From assembly GCA_965267185.1 (NCBI GenBank), contig OZ253937.1, positions 2,604,001 through 2,668,000 of the forward strand: 64,000 bases of DNA, written 5' to 3'. Position numbers and translations under genes: made by a program. The stretch comes from G965267185 sp965267185. Its GTDB lineage: Bacteria > Pseudomonadota > Alphaproteobacteria > UBA6615. Under the pieces are notes generated by a model. The model saw only the letters and a list, made by a program, of their open reading frames with translations, was not told the DNA's origin and did no database searches. Positions 14,837 through 23,390 of the stretch are shown here, one piece after another (the stretch's first letter is position 1; every line of letters begins with the position of its first letter).

Positions 14837-14874
14837 GCATTCGCTCCTAAAAATTGCTCGCCTAGGAGATGGGT

Positions 14875-15204
14875 CTAGGCGTGTTCCTCAACCACTTTCT
14901 TTAAAACCTGACGCCGGTCGACACCGGTGCGTGTTTCAACCACGTCGCCATCCTTAATGAACAGCAGCGTTGGTGTCGAGCGGACCCCGTACCGGTCCAA
15001 CAACCCGATATTGTCTTCCGCCTTGACGGTGCCGATCTGCACGCCGTCGGGCACCTCGGGCGCCAGCTGATTCAAGACCTTCGCCAACTGCCGGCAGGGT
15101 ACACATGATTCCGACCAGAAATCGACGACCGTCAGGCCGGCACGCTGCAGCACCTCGGTATCGAAGTTTTGCTCGTTGAATTCTGCAAGCCCATCATGCG
15201 CCAT
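14875..15204 (-). CDS. Thioredoxin
   Basis: About 109 residues from ATG 15204 (MAHDGLAEFNEQNF), which gives a normal thioredoxin length; an upstream in-frame start at 15282 would add an unsupported extension. The active site is FWSESCVPCRQL, with C34 and C37 as CVPC instead of CGPC. The cis-Pro is in GVRSTPTLLFIKDG. As first gene of the trx / Sec-CMD / CMD operon, with 38 bp to the Sec-CMD start, it probably supplies electrons to the selenoprotein. The CVPC dipeptide may tune its redox potential. Confidence 0.9.
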   Translation of the reverse strand: MAHDGLAEFNEQNFDTEVLQRAGLTVVDFWSESCVPCRQLAKVLNQLAPEVPDGVQIGTVKAEDNIGLLDRYGVRSTPTLLFIKDGDVVETRTGVDRRQVLKKVVEEHA

Positions 15205-15485
15205 TTTTGTCTCTTTCCTACGCCCCTCGTCGGGGGCGATTTGTTGTGCGCCAACGTAGCGCAAGCGTTTTGACCTGCGCAATCCCCGCCGCCGAACCCT
15301 AGAGTTGCGCCCACAACATACATGCGAGAGCCCGGGTAGCCGGCGATTCTGCGCGATCGATGCCTAACATTGCGCTAATTTCAGCCGAATCAAGGCTTTA
15401 GCGTGGCGTTGCCGCCGTTTGGCGCCGATAATGCAAAAGTAGGCTTAACAGGCGTTAGCCAAGTCCCAGGCGAGGAATACCATTT
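15205..15485. other. Divergent promoter region between thioredoxin and the IlvD-type gene
   Basis: A 281-bp stretch between two divergent genes. No family-like reading frame is present. It contains a GC-rich imperfect inverted repeat next to the thioredoxin leader (CGCCCC and GGGGCG around 15220-15240), which may be a leader hairpin. No clear operator was found. Confidence 0.4.
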
Positions 15486-17309
15486 ATGACAAATGAGAAT
15501 AGGCCAACCCTGCGCTCGCAGATGTGGTTCGACAATCCGGACAACCGCAAGATGACGGCGTCCTACATCGAGCGCTACCTCAACTACGGTATCACCCGCG
15601 AAGAGCTGCAGTCAGGCAAGCCGATCATCGGCATCGCCCAGACCGGGTCCGACCTATCGCCATGCAACCGCCACCATATCGAGTTGGCCAAGCGGGTACG
15701 CGACGGGATCGTCTCGGCTGGCGGCATCTGCTTCGAATTCCCCGTCCACCCCATTCAGGAGACCGGCAAGCGGCCAACCCCGGCGCTCGACCGCAACCTG
15801 GCTTATCTGGGAATCGTCGAGGTGTTGCACGGCTATCCCCTCGACGGCGTCGTTTTGACCATCGGCTGCGACAAGACGACCCCCGCCTGCCTGATGGCGG
15901 CGGCGACTATGGACCTCCCGGCGATCGCCCTGTCGGTGGGACCGATGTTGAACGGTTGGTTCCAAGGCCAACGCACTGGCTCGGGCACCATTCAATGGAA
16001 AGCGCGCGAGCTTTGGGCGACCGGAGAGATCAACGATGAGGAGTTTACCGACCTGATTGCCTCCGCAGCACCTTCGGTCGGCTACTGCAACACCATGGGC
16101 ACCGCGACGACCATGAACTCGCTCGCCGAAGCGCTGGGTATGCAACTGCCAGGATCGGCATCGATCCCCGCGCCGTACCGAGAGCGCGGCCAAATGGCCT
16201 ATGAGACCGGGCGGCGGGCCGTCGAGCTGGTACGCGAGGATCTGAAACCCTCCGACATCCTCACGCGCCAGGCGTTCGAAAACGCTATCGTTGTGAACGC
16301 CGCCATCGGCGGCTCCACCAACGCGCCGATCCATCTCAACGCCATCGCACGCCATATCGGCGTTGAGTTGGACAATGACGATTGGCAGGCAATCGGCTAC
16401 GACATCCCCTTGATGGTCAATCTGCAGCCGGCCGGCGAATACCTCGGCGAGGACTATCATCGCGCCGGCGGCGTGCCGGCGGTGATCGGTGAATTGATAA
16501 AGGCCCGGCGCCTGCCCCACCCCAACGCCATAACCGTCAATGGAAGCGCGATCGGCGAAAACTGTGCCAACGTGGAGATTGCGAACACCGACGTCATTCG
16601 CCCTTTCGGCGAGCCGATGACAGAGGCCGCTGGCTTCATAAACCTCAAGGGCAATCTGTTCGATTCCGCGATCATGAAAACCAGCGTGATCTCGGACGAG
16701 TTCCGGGAGCGCTACCTATCTAATCCCGACGATCTAAACGCGTTCGAGGGCCGTGCTATCGTGTTCGACGGACCCGAGGATTATCACGCGCGCATCGACG
16801 ATCCGGCACTCGATATCGATGAGCACTGCCTGCTGTTCATGCGTGGCACCGGACCGATCGGCTATCCCGGCGGCGCCGAGGTGGTGAACATGCAGCCACC
16901 CGCCGCACTGTTAAAGCGGGGCATCCACTCGCTGCCGTGCATCGGCGACGGCCGCCAATCCGGCACGTCGGGATCGCCGTCGATCCTCAACGCCGCACCG
17001 GAGGCCGCGGCGGGCGGTGGTCTGGCGTTGCTGCAAACCGGCGACCGGGTGCGCATCGACCTCAATAAGGGCGAGGCCAACATTTTGATCTCCGATGAAG
17101 AGTTGGAGACACGGCGCCAAACGTTGAACTCAAACGGGGGTTATAAGTATCCCGCAGACCAAACGCCGTGGCAGGCGATCCAGCGCTCAATGGTCGATCA
17201 GTTCGACCAGGGCATGGTGCTCAAGCCGGCGGTGGAGTTTCAGAAGGTTGCCCGCGGTGGCGATCCGAAGGGAAGCGTTACCGCCAACGTGCCGCGCGAC
17301 AATCACTAG
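15486..17309 (+). CDS. IlvD/EDD-family dehydratase (probably sugar-acid dehydratase)
   Basis: A 607-residue Fe-S dehydratase of the dihydroxy-acid/6-phosphogluconate dehydratase family. Conserved cluster and metal regions are IAQTGSDLSPCNRHH, TIGCDKTTPACLMAAATMDLPAI and VGYCNTMGTATTMNSLAEALGM; the C-terminal domain has CIGDGRQSGTSGSPSILNAAPEA. The N-terminus LRSQMWFDNPDN and the overall length resemble L-arabinonate/D-xylonate-type pentonate dehydratases more than biosynthetic IlvD. It stands alone between the divergent thioredoxin operon and the convergent FMO gene, which supports a catabolic rather than branched-chain role. The substrate is not certain. Confidence 0.88.
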   Translation: MTNENRPTLRSQMWFDNPDNRKMTASYIERYLNYGITREELQSGKPIIGIAQTGSDLSPCNRHHIELAKRVRDGIVSAGGICFEFPVHPIQETGKRPTPALDRNLAYLGIVEVLHGYPLDGVVLTIGCDKTTPACLMAAATMDLPAIALSVGPMLNGWFQGQRTGSGTIQWKARELWATGEINDEEFTDLIASAAPSVGYCNTMGTATTMNSLAEALGMQLPGSASIPAPYRERGQMAYETGRRAVELVREDLKPSDILTRQAFENAIVVNAAIGGSTNAPIHLNAIARHIGVELDNDDWQAIGYDIPLMVNLQPAGEYLGEDYHRAGGVPAVIGELIKARRLPHPNAITVNGSAIGENCANVEIANTDVIRPFGEPMTEAAGFINLKGNLFDSAIMKTSVISDEFRERYLSNPDDLNAFEGRAIVFDGPEDYHARIDDPALDIDEHCLLFMRGTGPIGYPGGAEVVNMQPPAALLKRGIHSLPCIGDGRQSGTSGSPSILNAAPEAAAGGGLALLQTGDRVRIDLNKGEANILISDEELETRRQTLNSNGGYKYPADQTPWQAIQRSMVDQFDQGMVLKPAVEFQKVARGGDPKGSVTANVPRDNH

Positions 17310-17326
17310 ACCGAAAGCAGGTCTCG

Positions 17327-18583
17327 TCAAGCGGTCACGCGCTGACTATCGAGGTAGGCCACCAGATGGTCACTGAGATCGCGCGCATCGTCGCCCGCGC
17401 CGTCGATGAGTGACGATTTGCGGCGGCGTAAAAACTGCATCCCCATCAGATAGAGCCCAGGGGAATCGACGACACCGCCGTCATGGCGAACCCGGCCTTT
17501 ACGGTCGAGTACGGGCACGTCGAGCCATGAAAAATCGGGGTGAAACCCCGTCGCCCAGATAATGGTTTTGATCTCGCCACTGGTGAGATCCATCCCCAGC
17601 GGAGGATCATCTTCAACCTCCGTGGGCGCAAAACGCTCCGCCGGTTCGACCTCGCCGTCGAGGCCGTTCTCGGTTGCCCACTCATCGATAGTGTCAAGAA
17701 GCCGGCCCATTTTCAGGTCGGCCAACGCGCATACGTTTCGCAACGATCCAGAGAACTGCGCTTTGCCGTCGTTCATGCCGGCAATCCGCCCGATGAGTTT
17801 GGCGCCGATTCCGGTGAGCGCGTTGAGATCCAGCGTAGCCCGCTCTGACGAACCGGTGAGTTGCAGCGACGGCACACGGCGCGCCCGGTCGATATCGTCG
17901 ATCTCGTCATAGCGCTCGTCGAGTACACCGGCCCGGTCCATCCACCATTTAATATCGCGGCCGCGATAGACTCGCGGCACCCGCACATGTTCGCCCACCG
18001 ACACGGTAACCGGCCGGCCCGACAAGTGAATTTCTTGTGCCAACTGCGTCCCCGTCGCCGAAGCGCCGACCACCAGCACGCCGCCCTCGGCGAGCTGATC
18101 GGGATTGCGGTATTGCGTGGGGGTCAACATCCTAACCGCCGACGGCACGCCCTCGGCAATAGCGGGTACATGGGGAATGTTGCACGCCCCACTGGCAAGC
18201 ACGACCGAGCGGCACTTCCAATCACCCTGATCGGTCGATACCTGATAGCCCGTGTCGGTGCGGCGCACCGACGTTACGGTCGTGTGGGTCTGCACCGGCG
18301 CCGAAATTACGTCGGCATAACGACCGATAAAATCGATCACTTCCGGCATTGTGCGGTAGCCATCCGGATTATCGCCGTCATACCCGAACCCGGGCAGCCG
18401 GCTCTGCCAGTTGGGCGTCAGCAGGCGGAGCGAATCCCAACGCTCGGTGCGCCACGAGTTCGCCACCTCACCGCGTTCGAGGACCACATGGTCGATCGAA
18501 CGTTCGGTGAGGCAGCGGCTCATGGCCAGACCGGCATGGCCAGCACCGATAATCACGGTGGTGGCGGTACGAACGGAACTCAT
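17327..18583 (-). CDS. Flavin-containing monooxygenase / CzcO-like NAD(P)H oxidoreductase
   Basis: A 418-residue two-dinucleotide-binding flavoprotein. The N-terminal FAD motif is VIIGAGHAGLAMSRCL, the second Rossmann motif is VLVVGASATGTQLAQEI, and IIWATGFHPDFSWLD is the ATGF/Y motif of class B flavin monooxygenases. Such enzymes add oxygen to soft nucleophiles or do Baeyer-Villiger reactions. It follows the OsmC gene by 24 bp on the same strand, so the pair may be cotranscribed. The substrate is unknown. Confidence 0.87.
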   Translation of the reverse strand: MSSVRTATTVIIGAGHAGLAMSRCLTERSIDHVVLERGEVANSWRTERWDSLRLLTPNWQSRLPGFGYDGDNPDGYRTMPEVIDFIGRYADVISAPVQTHTTVTSVRRTDTGYQVSTDQGDWKCRSVVLASGACNIPHVPAIAEGVPSAVRMLTPTQYRNPDQLAEGGVLVVGASATGTQLAQEIHLSGRPVTVSVGEHVRVPRVYRGRDIKWWMDRAGVLDERYDEIDDIDRARRVPSLQLTGSSERATLDLNALTGIGAKLIGRIAGMNDGKAQFSGSLRNVCALADLKMGRLLDTIDEWATENGLDGEVEPAERFAPTEVEDDPPLGMDLTSGEIKTIIWATGFHPDFSWLDVPVLDRKGRVRHDGGVVDSPGLYLMGMQFLRRRKSSLIDGAGDDARDLSDHLVAYLDSQRVTA

Positions 18584-18607
18584 ACCTAGTTCAGACGATA
18601 AGGCCGG

Positions 18608-19168
18608 TCAGTTCACGTCGACGGTGACGTTCGTCGGATTGGTAACGATGTCGTACACGGCCGAGCGCTTCTGCGACTGAGCGACGAGAGCTTTGATCTC
18701 GTCGGGCGTCGCGTCCGCATCGATCTCATAATGGACCCTGATACCGTCGAAGCCATTGCGTACGTCGGCATCGATACCGAGGATGCCCTGGATATTCATA
18801 CCGCCTTCCAGCGTCGCCTTGACCGAACGGAGCTGAATATCGCGATGCTGCGCCACGGCCGCGACACCGGCGGTCAGGCAACTTGCCAGGCCGACCAAAA
18901 CGATCTCGACCGGCGTTGCCCCATGGTCTTCAGAGGCGAAGACTTCCGGGTGATCAGCGTCGAACGTAAACGCTGTCTTGTGTTGGTGCTCCTCGCCGAG
19001 ACCGAAATAGCCATCGACGGTCGAGTGGCTATGGGTGCCGTTCTTCCACTCACAGGTCGCCCGCCAGGTGAACTGGGCCGCCTCGGGGGCGTCGCTGAGC
19101 GCCTCGCGTGCCCCAAGAAGCGCCTCAACATTAACGCCGTTATTTACTGTAGATTCGCTCGTAGACAT
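18608..19168 (-). CDS. OsmC-family protein
   Basis: A 186-residue OsmC/YhfA-like protein. GATPVEIVLVGLASCLTAGVAAVAQHRDI contains the N-terminal redox Cys, but the second conserved OsmC cysteine is not evident: VAQSQKRSAVYDIVTNPTNV has Ser where Cys is common (Q.CPV..). It may be a one-cysteine family member rather than an active Ohr-type peroxidase. Compare the fused double-OsmC proteins at 999-2225 and 39423-40625. It precedes the FMO gene by 24 bp. Confidence 0.85.
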   Translation of the reverse strand: MSTSESTVNNGVNVEALLGAREALSDAPEAAQFTWRATCEWKNGTHSHSTVDGYFGLGEEHQHKTAFTFDADHPEVFASEDHGATPVEIVLVGLASCLTAGVAAVAQHRDIQLRSVKATLEGGMNIQGILGIDADVRNGFDGIRVHYEIDADATPDEIKALVAQSQKRSAVYDIVTNPTNVTVDVN

Positions 19169-19337
19169 TTAATTACCCCCTGTAGGATGTAGAATTGGAC
19201 ATCTTTTGTCCGCAGAATACGTAAAATCTCTTCGCTTGTCGCCTGGAACATGTACTTTTGCTCCAGCCACATCGGACATGTAGGCAAGTAATAGCGGACA
19301 CCAATATATCGGGCTGTGATAGGGACGAAAGTATCAG

Positions 19338-20204
19338 CTAATCGAGGTCGAAGCCGCGGCTCTCCAAAAAGGCGCGCAGCGCGCCCAGGTCGCTGGTTTC
19401 CGCCAAACGGCGTGCTGCATTCTCCGACCAGCCATAGAAATCGGCGGTTCCAAATTTTTCCGGATTTATCTGATTGGCGAGCGGCCGCGCGGCATGGCGG
19501 CGCCGGTCGTAGCCCTCGAGTTCAGGGGCTAAATCGCCGTCGTCGTAAACATCTCGATGAACCACGATCGAGGGCGGCAGGCGGTGTGTGACGTCCCTCG
19601 TCTCGCCGGGCCACCCCACCGCCAGGCCGGCAACCGGATAGACCCCCTCGGGCAACTCCAGCAGAGCGGCGGTCTCGTTCAACCGTTTGCGAACTTGGCT
19701 GATGCAGCAACCGCCAAGCCCCACCGCCTCGGCCGCTAGCATCAACGCCTGCATGGCCAGCGCGGCGTCGACGGCAGCGTTCATGAAACTATCGAGTGTA
19801 TTCTGCGCATAGGCATGGCCACGGATTTCCCCCACGCGTTGGGCCCGGCGAATATCGCCGCAGAACACCAGGAGCACCGGCGCATCGGCCATCCACGCGG
19901 TGTCGCATAGGTCCGCCAGGGCGACTTTCTTCGCCTCATCGCGCATATCGATAATCGAATATTGCTGCAAATCAGACTTTGCCGGCGCCGATTGGGCGCA
20001 AGCCAGCAGCGCTATTCGCAGCGCTTCCGATACCGGCCGGTCGGTAAACCGCCGATAACTGCGGCGCGCCAGAATACAAGACAAAGCAGCCGTCGCTTCT
20101 GCAGTGAGCTTTGCTTGCGCGAGGTCCGCCGCAAAATCAGCTGGCGCCTCAAGGCCAAAACGAGCTTGAAAGTCTGAGTTGAGATCGGTGTTACCGGTAG
20201 ACAT
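19338..20204 (-). CDS. Nitroreductase-family FMN oxidoreductase
   Basis: A 288-residue flavoprotein of the nitroreductase fold. ILARRSYRRFTDRPVSEALRIALLACAQSAPAKSDLQQYSIIDM is the FMN-binding start (RRSxRxF, then SAPxxxxLQ). The C-terminal half has AALAMQALMLAAEAVGLGGCCISQVRKR and PVAGLAVGWPG, also conserved. It reduces nitro, quinone or other acceptors with NAD(P)H. The tail beyond about residue 200 (APELEGYDRRRHAARPL) is typical of NfsA-like members. It lies 169 bp upstream of the OsmC gene on the same strand. Confidence 0.87.
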   Translation of the reverse strand: MSTGNTDLNSDFQARFGLEAPADFAADLAQAKLTAEATAALSCILARRSYRRFTDRPVSEALRIALLACAQSAPAKSDLQQYSIIDMRDEAKKVALADLCDTAWMADAPVLLVFCGDIRRAQRVGEIRGHAYAQNTLDSFMNAAVDAALAMQALMLAAEAVGLGGCCISQVRKRLNETAALLELPEGVYPVAGLAVGWPGETRDVTHRLPPSIVVHRDVYDDGDLAPELEGYDRRRHAARPLANQINPEKFGTADFYGWSENAARRLAETSDLGALRAFLESRGFDLD

Positions 20205-20545
20205 AACAGTGAGCTCCCAGGGCTTCGGAAATCCTAGGTGGCAGACTAGATCAGACGCCAGCCGGACTGAAGCAACCTCACAGTTCCCGTTCCACCGTTT
20301 ATCAAATGGGTCACCATTAGGACCGGGCCACCTCTCGCCGCAAGCTCGCGACTAGAACCTCCAGGACGAGTAGCGTTTTTCTATATTCTCAGAATACAAT
20401 AGTAGTATTAATCGAAGAATACCATAGTACTAATAGATAATAATGTAGTCTAAGTGAATCCAATACACGCAACTGTACTGCATTTTGTTTATTTTTATTA
20501 ATATATTCCCGCCAAAATTTACCGATAGTTTCGAACAAACTATCG
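20205..20545. other. 341-bp AT-rich intergenic region upstream of the response regulator
   Basis: No supported gene. The central 150 bp (about 20370-20520) is strikingly A+T-rich compared with the flanks, with runs such as TTTATTTTTATTAATATATT. It probably holds the promoter of the response-regulator gene. It ends in a 9-bp hairpin directly before the ATG. Confidence 0.55.
20523..20545 (+). promoter_or_regulatory. Hairpin abutting the response-regulator start
   Basis: CGATAGTTT and AAACTATCG form a perfect 9-bp inverted repeat with a CGAAC loop. It ends at the base before ATG 20546. It could be an operator, or a leader hairpin that hides the ATG and favours GTG 20558, which has GAGG six bases before it. 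Confidence 0.5.
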
Positions 20546-20971
20546 ATGAGGCCAAATGTGACTGCAGCCAACGCCAACGGCCTGTGCGCGCTGGTGATCG
20601 ACGATCAAAAATCGATGCGGATGATCGTTAGGAATTTGCTACGCACGATCGGTATTGAAAACGTCGGCGAAGCCATGAATGGCAAAGAGGCCCTGGAACA
20701 TCTGCGCAACCCGGAAACGCGTTTCCCGGACATAATCATCTGCGATTTGCACATGGATGAAATGGACGGCATGCAGTTTTGCAACGCTGTGCGCAGTGAC
20801 GAAAAACTACGCAACCATCACGTACCGATCTTGATTCTAACCGGTGATTCCGACGAGTTGCTTCATGAAGTATCGAGGCAGATCGGCGCGATTTCGGTAT
20901 TGACCAAACCCGTATCGGCGGAGGAGCTGGGAGAACATATCGAAAAAGGATTGGGATACGCTTTCGCTTAA
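20546..20971 (+). CDS. CheY-like single-domain response regulator
   Basis: A 141-residue stand-alone receiver domain. LVIDDQKSMRMIVRNLLRTIG holds the acidic pair, IICDLHMDEMDGMQF the phospho-acceptor Asp, LILTGDS the Thr switch and LTKPVSAEEL the conserved Lys-Pro. No output domain is present, so it should act by protein contact, as CheY or DivK do. No histidine kinase is nearby. The ATG at 20546 directly follows a hairpin and has no ribosome-binding site; GTG 20558 has GAGG at good distance and is a plausible alternative start. Confidence 0.87.
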   Translation: MRPNVTAANANGLCALVIDDQKSMRMIVRNLLRTIGIENVGEAMNGKEALEHLRNPETRFPDIIICDLHMDEMDGMQFCNAVRSDEKLRNHHVPILILTGDSDELLHEVSRQIGAISVLTKPVSAEELGEHIEKGLGYAFA

Positions 20972-21024
20972 GCCTCAGGCGCACCCCTTTGACTTATTCG
21001 ATTTGCACGGCTGGTAGCTGGTGT

Positions 21025-21558
21025 CTATTCGGCAGCGTCGATGATCAGATTGCCATCTTCGTCGAGCCGCAAGCCGGTTTCACGGGCCCGGTCGAGCACC
21101 GACTGCGCCCAAATGACCTTGCCATTGTCGTCGCCGCCGATGACCGCAAACATGTGAGCATACTCATCGCTGTCGTTGCGGAAACCGCGCATCACGCCGG
21201 GCGGAATTGAGATACAGTCCATCGGTCCGATCTGAACTTCGTTCTCGCCGTCATCGCCCCAGTAGATTGTCCATAGACCTGTGACGGGCACAAACACTTC
21301 GACTGTCAGGTGATCGTGCAGCGACGCCCCACAACCCGGCTTGGCCCCGACATAGCCGAGGTTAAAGCCATGCCCACCGGTAATCGAAGGTTCGGTAGCA
21401 GGATCCTCCGACACGCCCGGCCCAATCACACTGAAGAGATCACGCTCGTGTTCGGGCAAGCGGGTGTCGACGAACATCATCGGGTTGGGCTTCATATCGG
21501 CGAACCGGGCAACCCGTTCGTTCTCCATTTTTTCCACCGAGATATCCTGTTTGCCCAT
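21025..21558 (-). CDS. Cupin-domain protein
   Basis: A 177-residue single-cupin protein. The cupin core is at about 65-135: GAKPGCGASLHDHLTVEVFVPVTGLWTIYWGD gives the first metal motif (H.H..E), followed by GPMDCISIPPGVMRGFRN. The family binds a metal and often small organic ligands; no precise function can be assigned. It is convergent with the response regulator gene (53 bp between ends) and divergent from the membrane protein gene. Confidence 0.75.
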   Translation of the reverse strand: MGKQDISVEKMENERVARFADMKPNPMMFVDTRLPEHERDLFSVIGPGVSEDPATEPSITGGHGFNLGYVGAKPGCGASLHDHLTVEVFVPVTGLWTIYWGDDGENEVQIGPMDCISIPPGVMRGFRNDSDEYAHMFAVIGGDDNGKVIWAQSVLDRARETGLRLDEDGNLIIDAAE

Positions 21559-21638
21559 AGTCGTGTTCCTTATTTCCCGTGCGGTATCGATTGTCCGCCT
21601 TATTTAGCAGTGATCCTACCCTTGAGGGAAATAGACAA

Positions 21639-21668
21639 GCGGCCGGTCGAAATGCGGCCGGTCGAAAT
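21639..21668. repeat. Tandem duplication of a 15-bp unit
   Basis: GCGGCCGGTCGAAAT occurs twice head to tail in the divergent promoter region between the cupin and the membrane-protein gene. It is followed by TGAACAACGTTCA at about 21686-21698, a small dyad. These may be regulator sites or a chance slippage product. Confidence 0.45.
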
Positions 21669-21754
21669 AAGGTGCATCAATTATATTGAACAACGTTCAT
21701 TATTGCCTATATAGGTCGAAGACATTGTGAGCCAACCGATTCTCGGGGGATACT

Positions 21755-22564
21755 TTGCGGAACTCTATCGCTGTCAAAGCCAAGCAACGGTCCGCCGTTG
21801 GTGTTGTAATCTTGGCTGCCCTAGCTCTGACGCTTGTCGGCCTCGCGTTGACGGTTTCACCCATACCGCAACCGCTGGCTTATCATAACTTCGCCGAACG
21901 GCGGACGTTGCTCGGAATACCTCATATCGGCGATGTCGTCTCGAACCTCGCCTACCTGGCAGCCGCCCTGATGGGGCTTTCGTTCGTCTTTTGCCGCAAA
22001 GGTCTCGCAACCCTCGCCACCCTCGAAGACCGTCTGCCCTATATCGTCTTTTTCGTGGGCGTTGGCGCCGTGGGCATCGGGTCTACCTACTATCACCTGA
22101 ACCCGAACAATCAGACCTTGTTTTGGGACCGGTTACCGATGACGGTCGCGTTTACGTCAATTTTGGCGGCGTTTATCGGCGACCGTATTCATGCAAAGGC
22201 CGGTGCCTTCCTGGTACTGCCATCGGTGCTGATACTCGGGGCAGCAAGCCTGCTGTTCTGGCACATCGGCGAAGCCAACGGACAAGGCGATTTGCGGTTC
22301 TATTTTCTCGTACAGGCCACCACGATCATCTCTATTCCGCTGATCTGCCTGCTCTTTCCCGGACGTCATACGAGCGGCAAATATGTTGTTTACATGCTGG
22401 TGCTGTACGGGCTGGGGATCGCCTGCGAGCAACTCGATGTTCGCATATTCGAAATACTGGACGGGGCGGTCAGCGGACATACGATCAAGCACATTCTGAC
22501 AGCCTCGGCGATTTACATGGTCGTGCCGATGCTACAGAACGCGCCGCACCGCTCGACAAGCTAA
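21755..22564 (+). CDS. CREST/ceramidase-like multi-pass membrane protein
   Basis: A 269-residue integral membrane protein with about seven hydrophobic helices. GSTYYHLNPNNQTLFWDRLPMT and the C-terminal GHTIKHILTASAIYMVVPML match the CREST superfamily of alkaline ceramidases and PAQR-type metal hydrolases, with Ser, His, Asp and the paired late His. The function is a possible membrane lipid amidase; this is inferred. No in-frame ATG fits: the start is TTG 21755 with GGGGGA four bases before it, and the only upstream in-frame start codon is followed directly by a stop. Confidence 0.75.
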   Translation: MRNSIAVKAKQRSAVGVVILAALALTLVGLALTVSPIPQPLAYHNFAERRTLLGIPHIGDVVSNLAYLAAALMGLSFVFCRKGLATLATLEDRLPYIVFFVGVGAVGIGSTYYHLNPNNQTLFWDRLPMTVAFTSILAAFIGDRIHAKAGAFLVLPSVLILGAASLLFWHIGEANGQGDLRFYFLVQATTIISIPLICLLFPGRHTSGKYVVYMLVLYGLGIACEQLDVRIFEILDGAVSGHTIKHILTASAIYMVVPMLQNAPHRSTS

Positions 22565-22693
22565 ACGATTGAATGGGCCTAATGCGGTACCAAAGCTGCC
22601 GAGCTTCCCAGTATCGATCCAGTGTTATCCTGACCGGATAAATCCCCTACGATGTTCGACAAGACAAAACCAACTGCCGCGAGCACCGGGATC

Positions 22694-23236
22694 ATGAGCC
22701 GTTTACAAGCCTTCAACTTTCAACGCTGGATCGACGACCACCGCGACTCGCTCAAGCCGCCGGTCGGCAACGCGCAGATCTGGGAAGACGCCGATCTGAT
22801 GGTCACGGTGGTCGGCGGGCCCAACCGACGCACCGACTTCCACGACGATCCGGTAGAGGAATTTTTCTACCAACTCGAAGGCGACATGGTGCTCATGGTG
22901 CACGAGGATGGCGAAATCCGGGGCGTGCCCATCCGCACCGGCGAAATCTTCCTGCTGCCGCCCCATGTGCGCCACTCGCCGCAACGCCCCGTTTCGGGCT
23001 CGGTCGGACTGGTGATTGAGCCCAAGCGTCCACCGGGCGAAGTCGACGGTTTCGAGTGGTTTTGTTTCGCCTGCGGCGCCAAGGTCCACCGCGTCGAGGT
23101 GACACTACAGTCGCTGGTGCGCGACCTGCCGCCGCTCTATGACGCTTTTTACGCCGACGAGGCGGCCCGCACCTGCCCCGAATGCGGTGAGATTCATCCC
23201 GGCAAAGAACCGCCGGAAGGCTGGGTACAACTCTGA
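22694..23236 (+). CDS. 3-hydroxyanthranilate 3,4-dioxygenase
   Basis: About 180 residues. This cupin ring-cleaving dioxygenase converts 3-hydroxyanthranilate to 2-amino-3-carboxymuconate semialdehyde in tryptophan/kynurenine or nitrobenzoate breakdown. FNFQRWIDDHRDSLKPPVGN is the family opening. Iron ligands lie in RTDFHDDPVEEFFYQLEGD and PPHVRHSPQRP. The C-terminal rubredoxin-like site has FACG and CPECGEIHPG. ATG 22694 gives the usual N-terminus; an upstream ATG at 22652 would add 14 unrelated residues. The other kynurenine pathway genes are not adjacent, though an ACMSD-superfamily amidohydrolase lies at 53077-54042. Confidence 0.92.
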   Translation: MSRLQAFNFQRWIDDHRDSLKPPVGNAQIWEDADLMVTVVGGPNRRTDFHDDPVEEFFYQLEGDMVLMVHEDGEIRGVPIRTGEIFLLPPHVRHSPQRPVSGSVGLVIEPKRPPGEVDGFEWFCFACGAKVHRVEVTLQSLVRDLPPLYDAFYADEAARTCPECGEIHPGKEPPEGWVQL

Positions 23237-23242
23237 CGCGTG

Positions 23243-23371
23243 ATAGCCCCTCTCCCTTGGGGAGAGGGGTTGGGGTGAGGGGGTAAGATATATCGAGGAT
23301 ATCCTCTAACCGTCCCTAACCCCTCACCCGGCTCACTATCGTTCGCCACCCTCTCCCGCCGGGAGAGGGTT
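23243..23371. repeat. Dispersed palindromic repeat, copy A
   Basis: About 130 bp. Each end is a palindrome: CCCCTCTCCC...GGGAGAGGGG at the left and CCCTCTCCCGCCGGGAGAGGG at the right, joined by TGAGGGGGTAA and CCCTCACCCGGCTC segments. Copy B at 36822-36952 is its inverted, nearly identical counterpart. It lies between the 3-hydroxyanthranilate dioxygenase stop and the YciI stop, i.e. between two convergent genes. It has the look of a REP/MITE-like intergenic repeat with no coding capacity. Confidence 0.8.
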
Positions 23372-23390
23372 GAACACCATGCTAATTTGA

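Noticed and set aside
15654..16520. 288-residue minus-strand frame inside the IlvD-type gene
   Set aside because: It lies wholly antisense to a well-conserved Fe-S dehydratase and has no family motifs; long antisense frames are expected in GC-rich genes.
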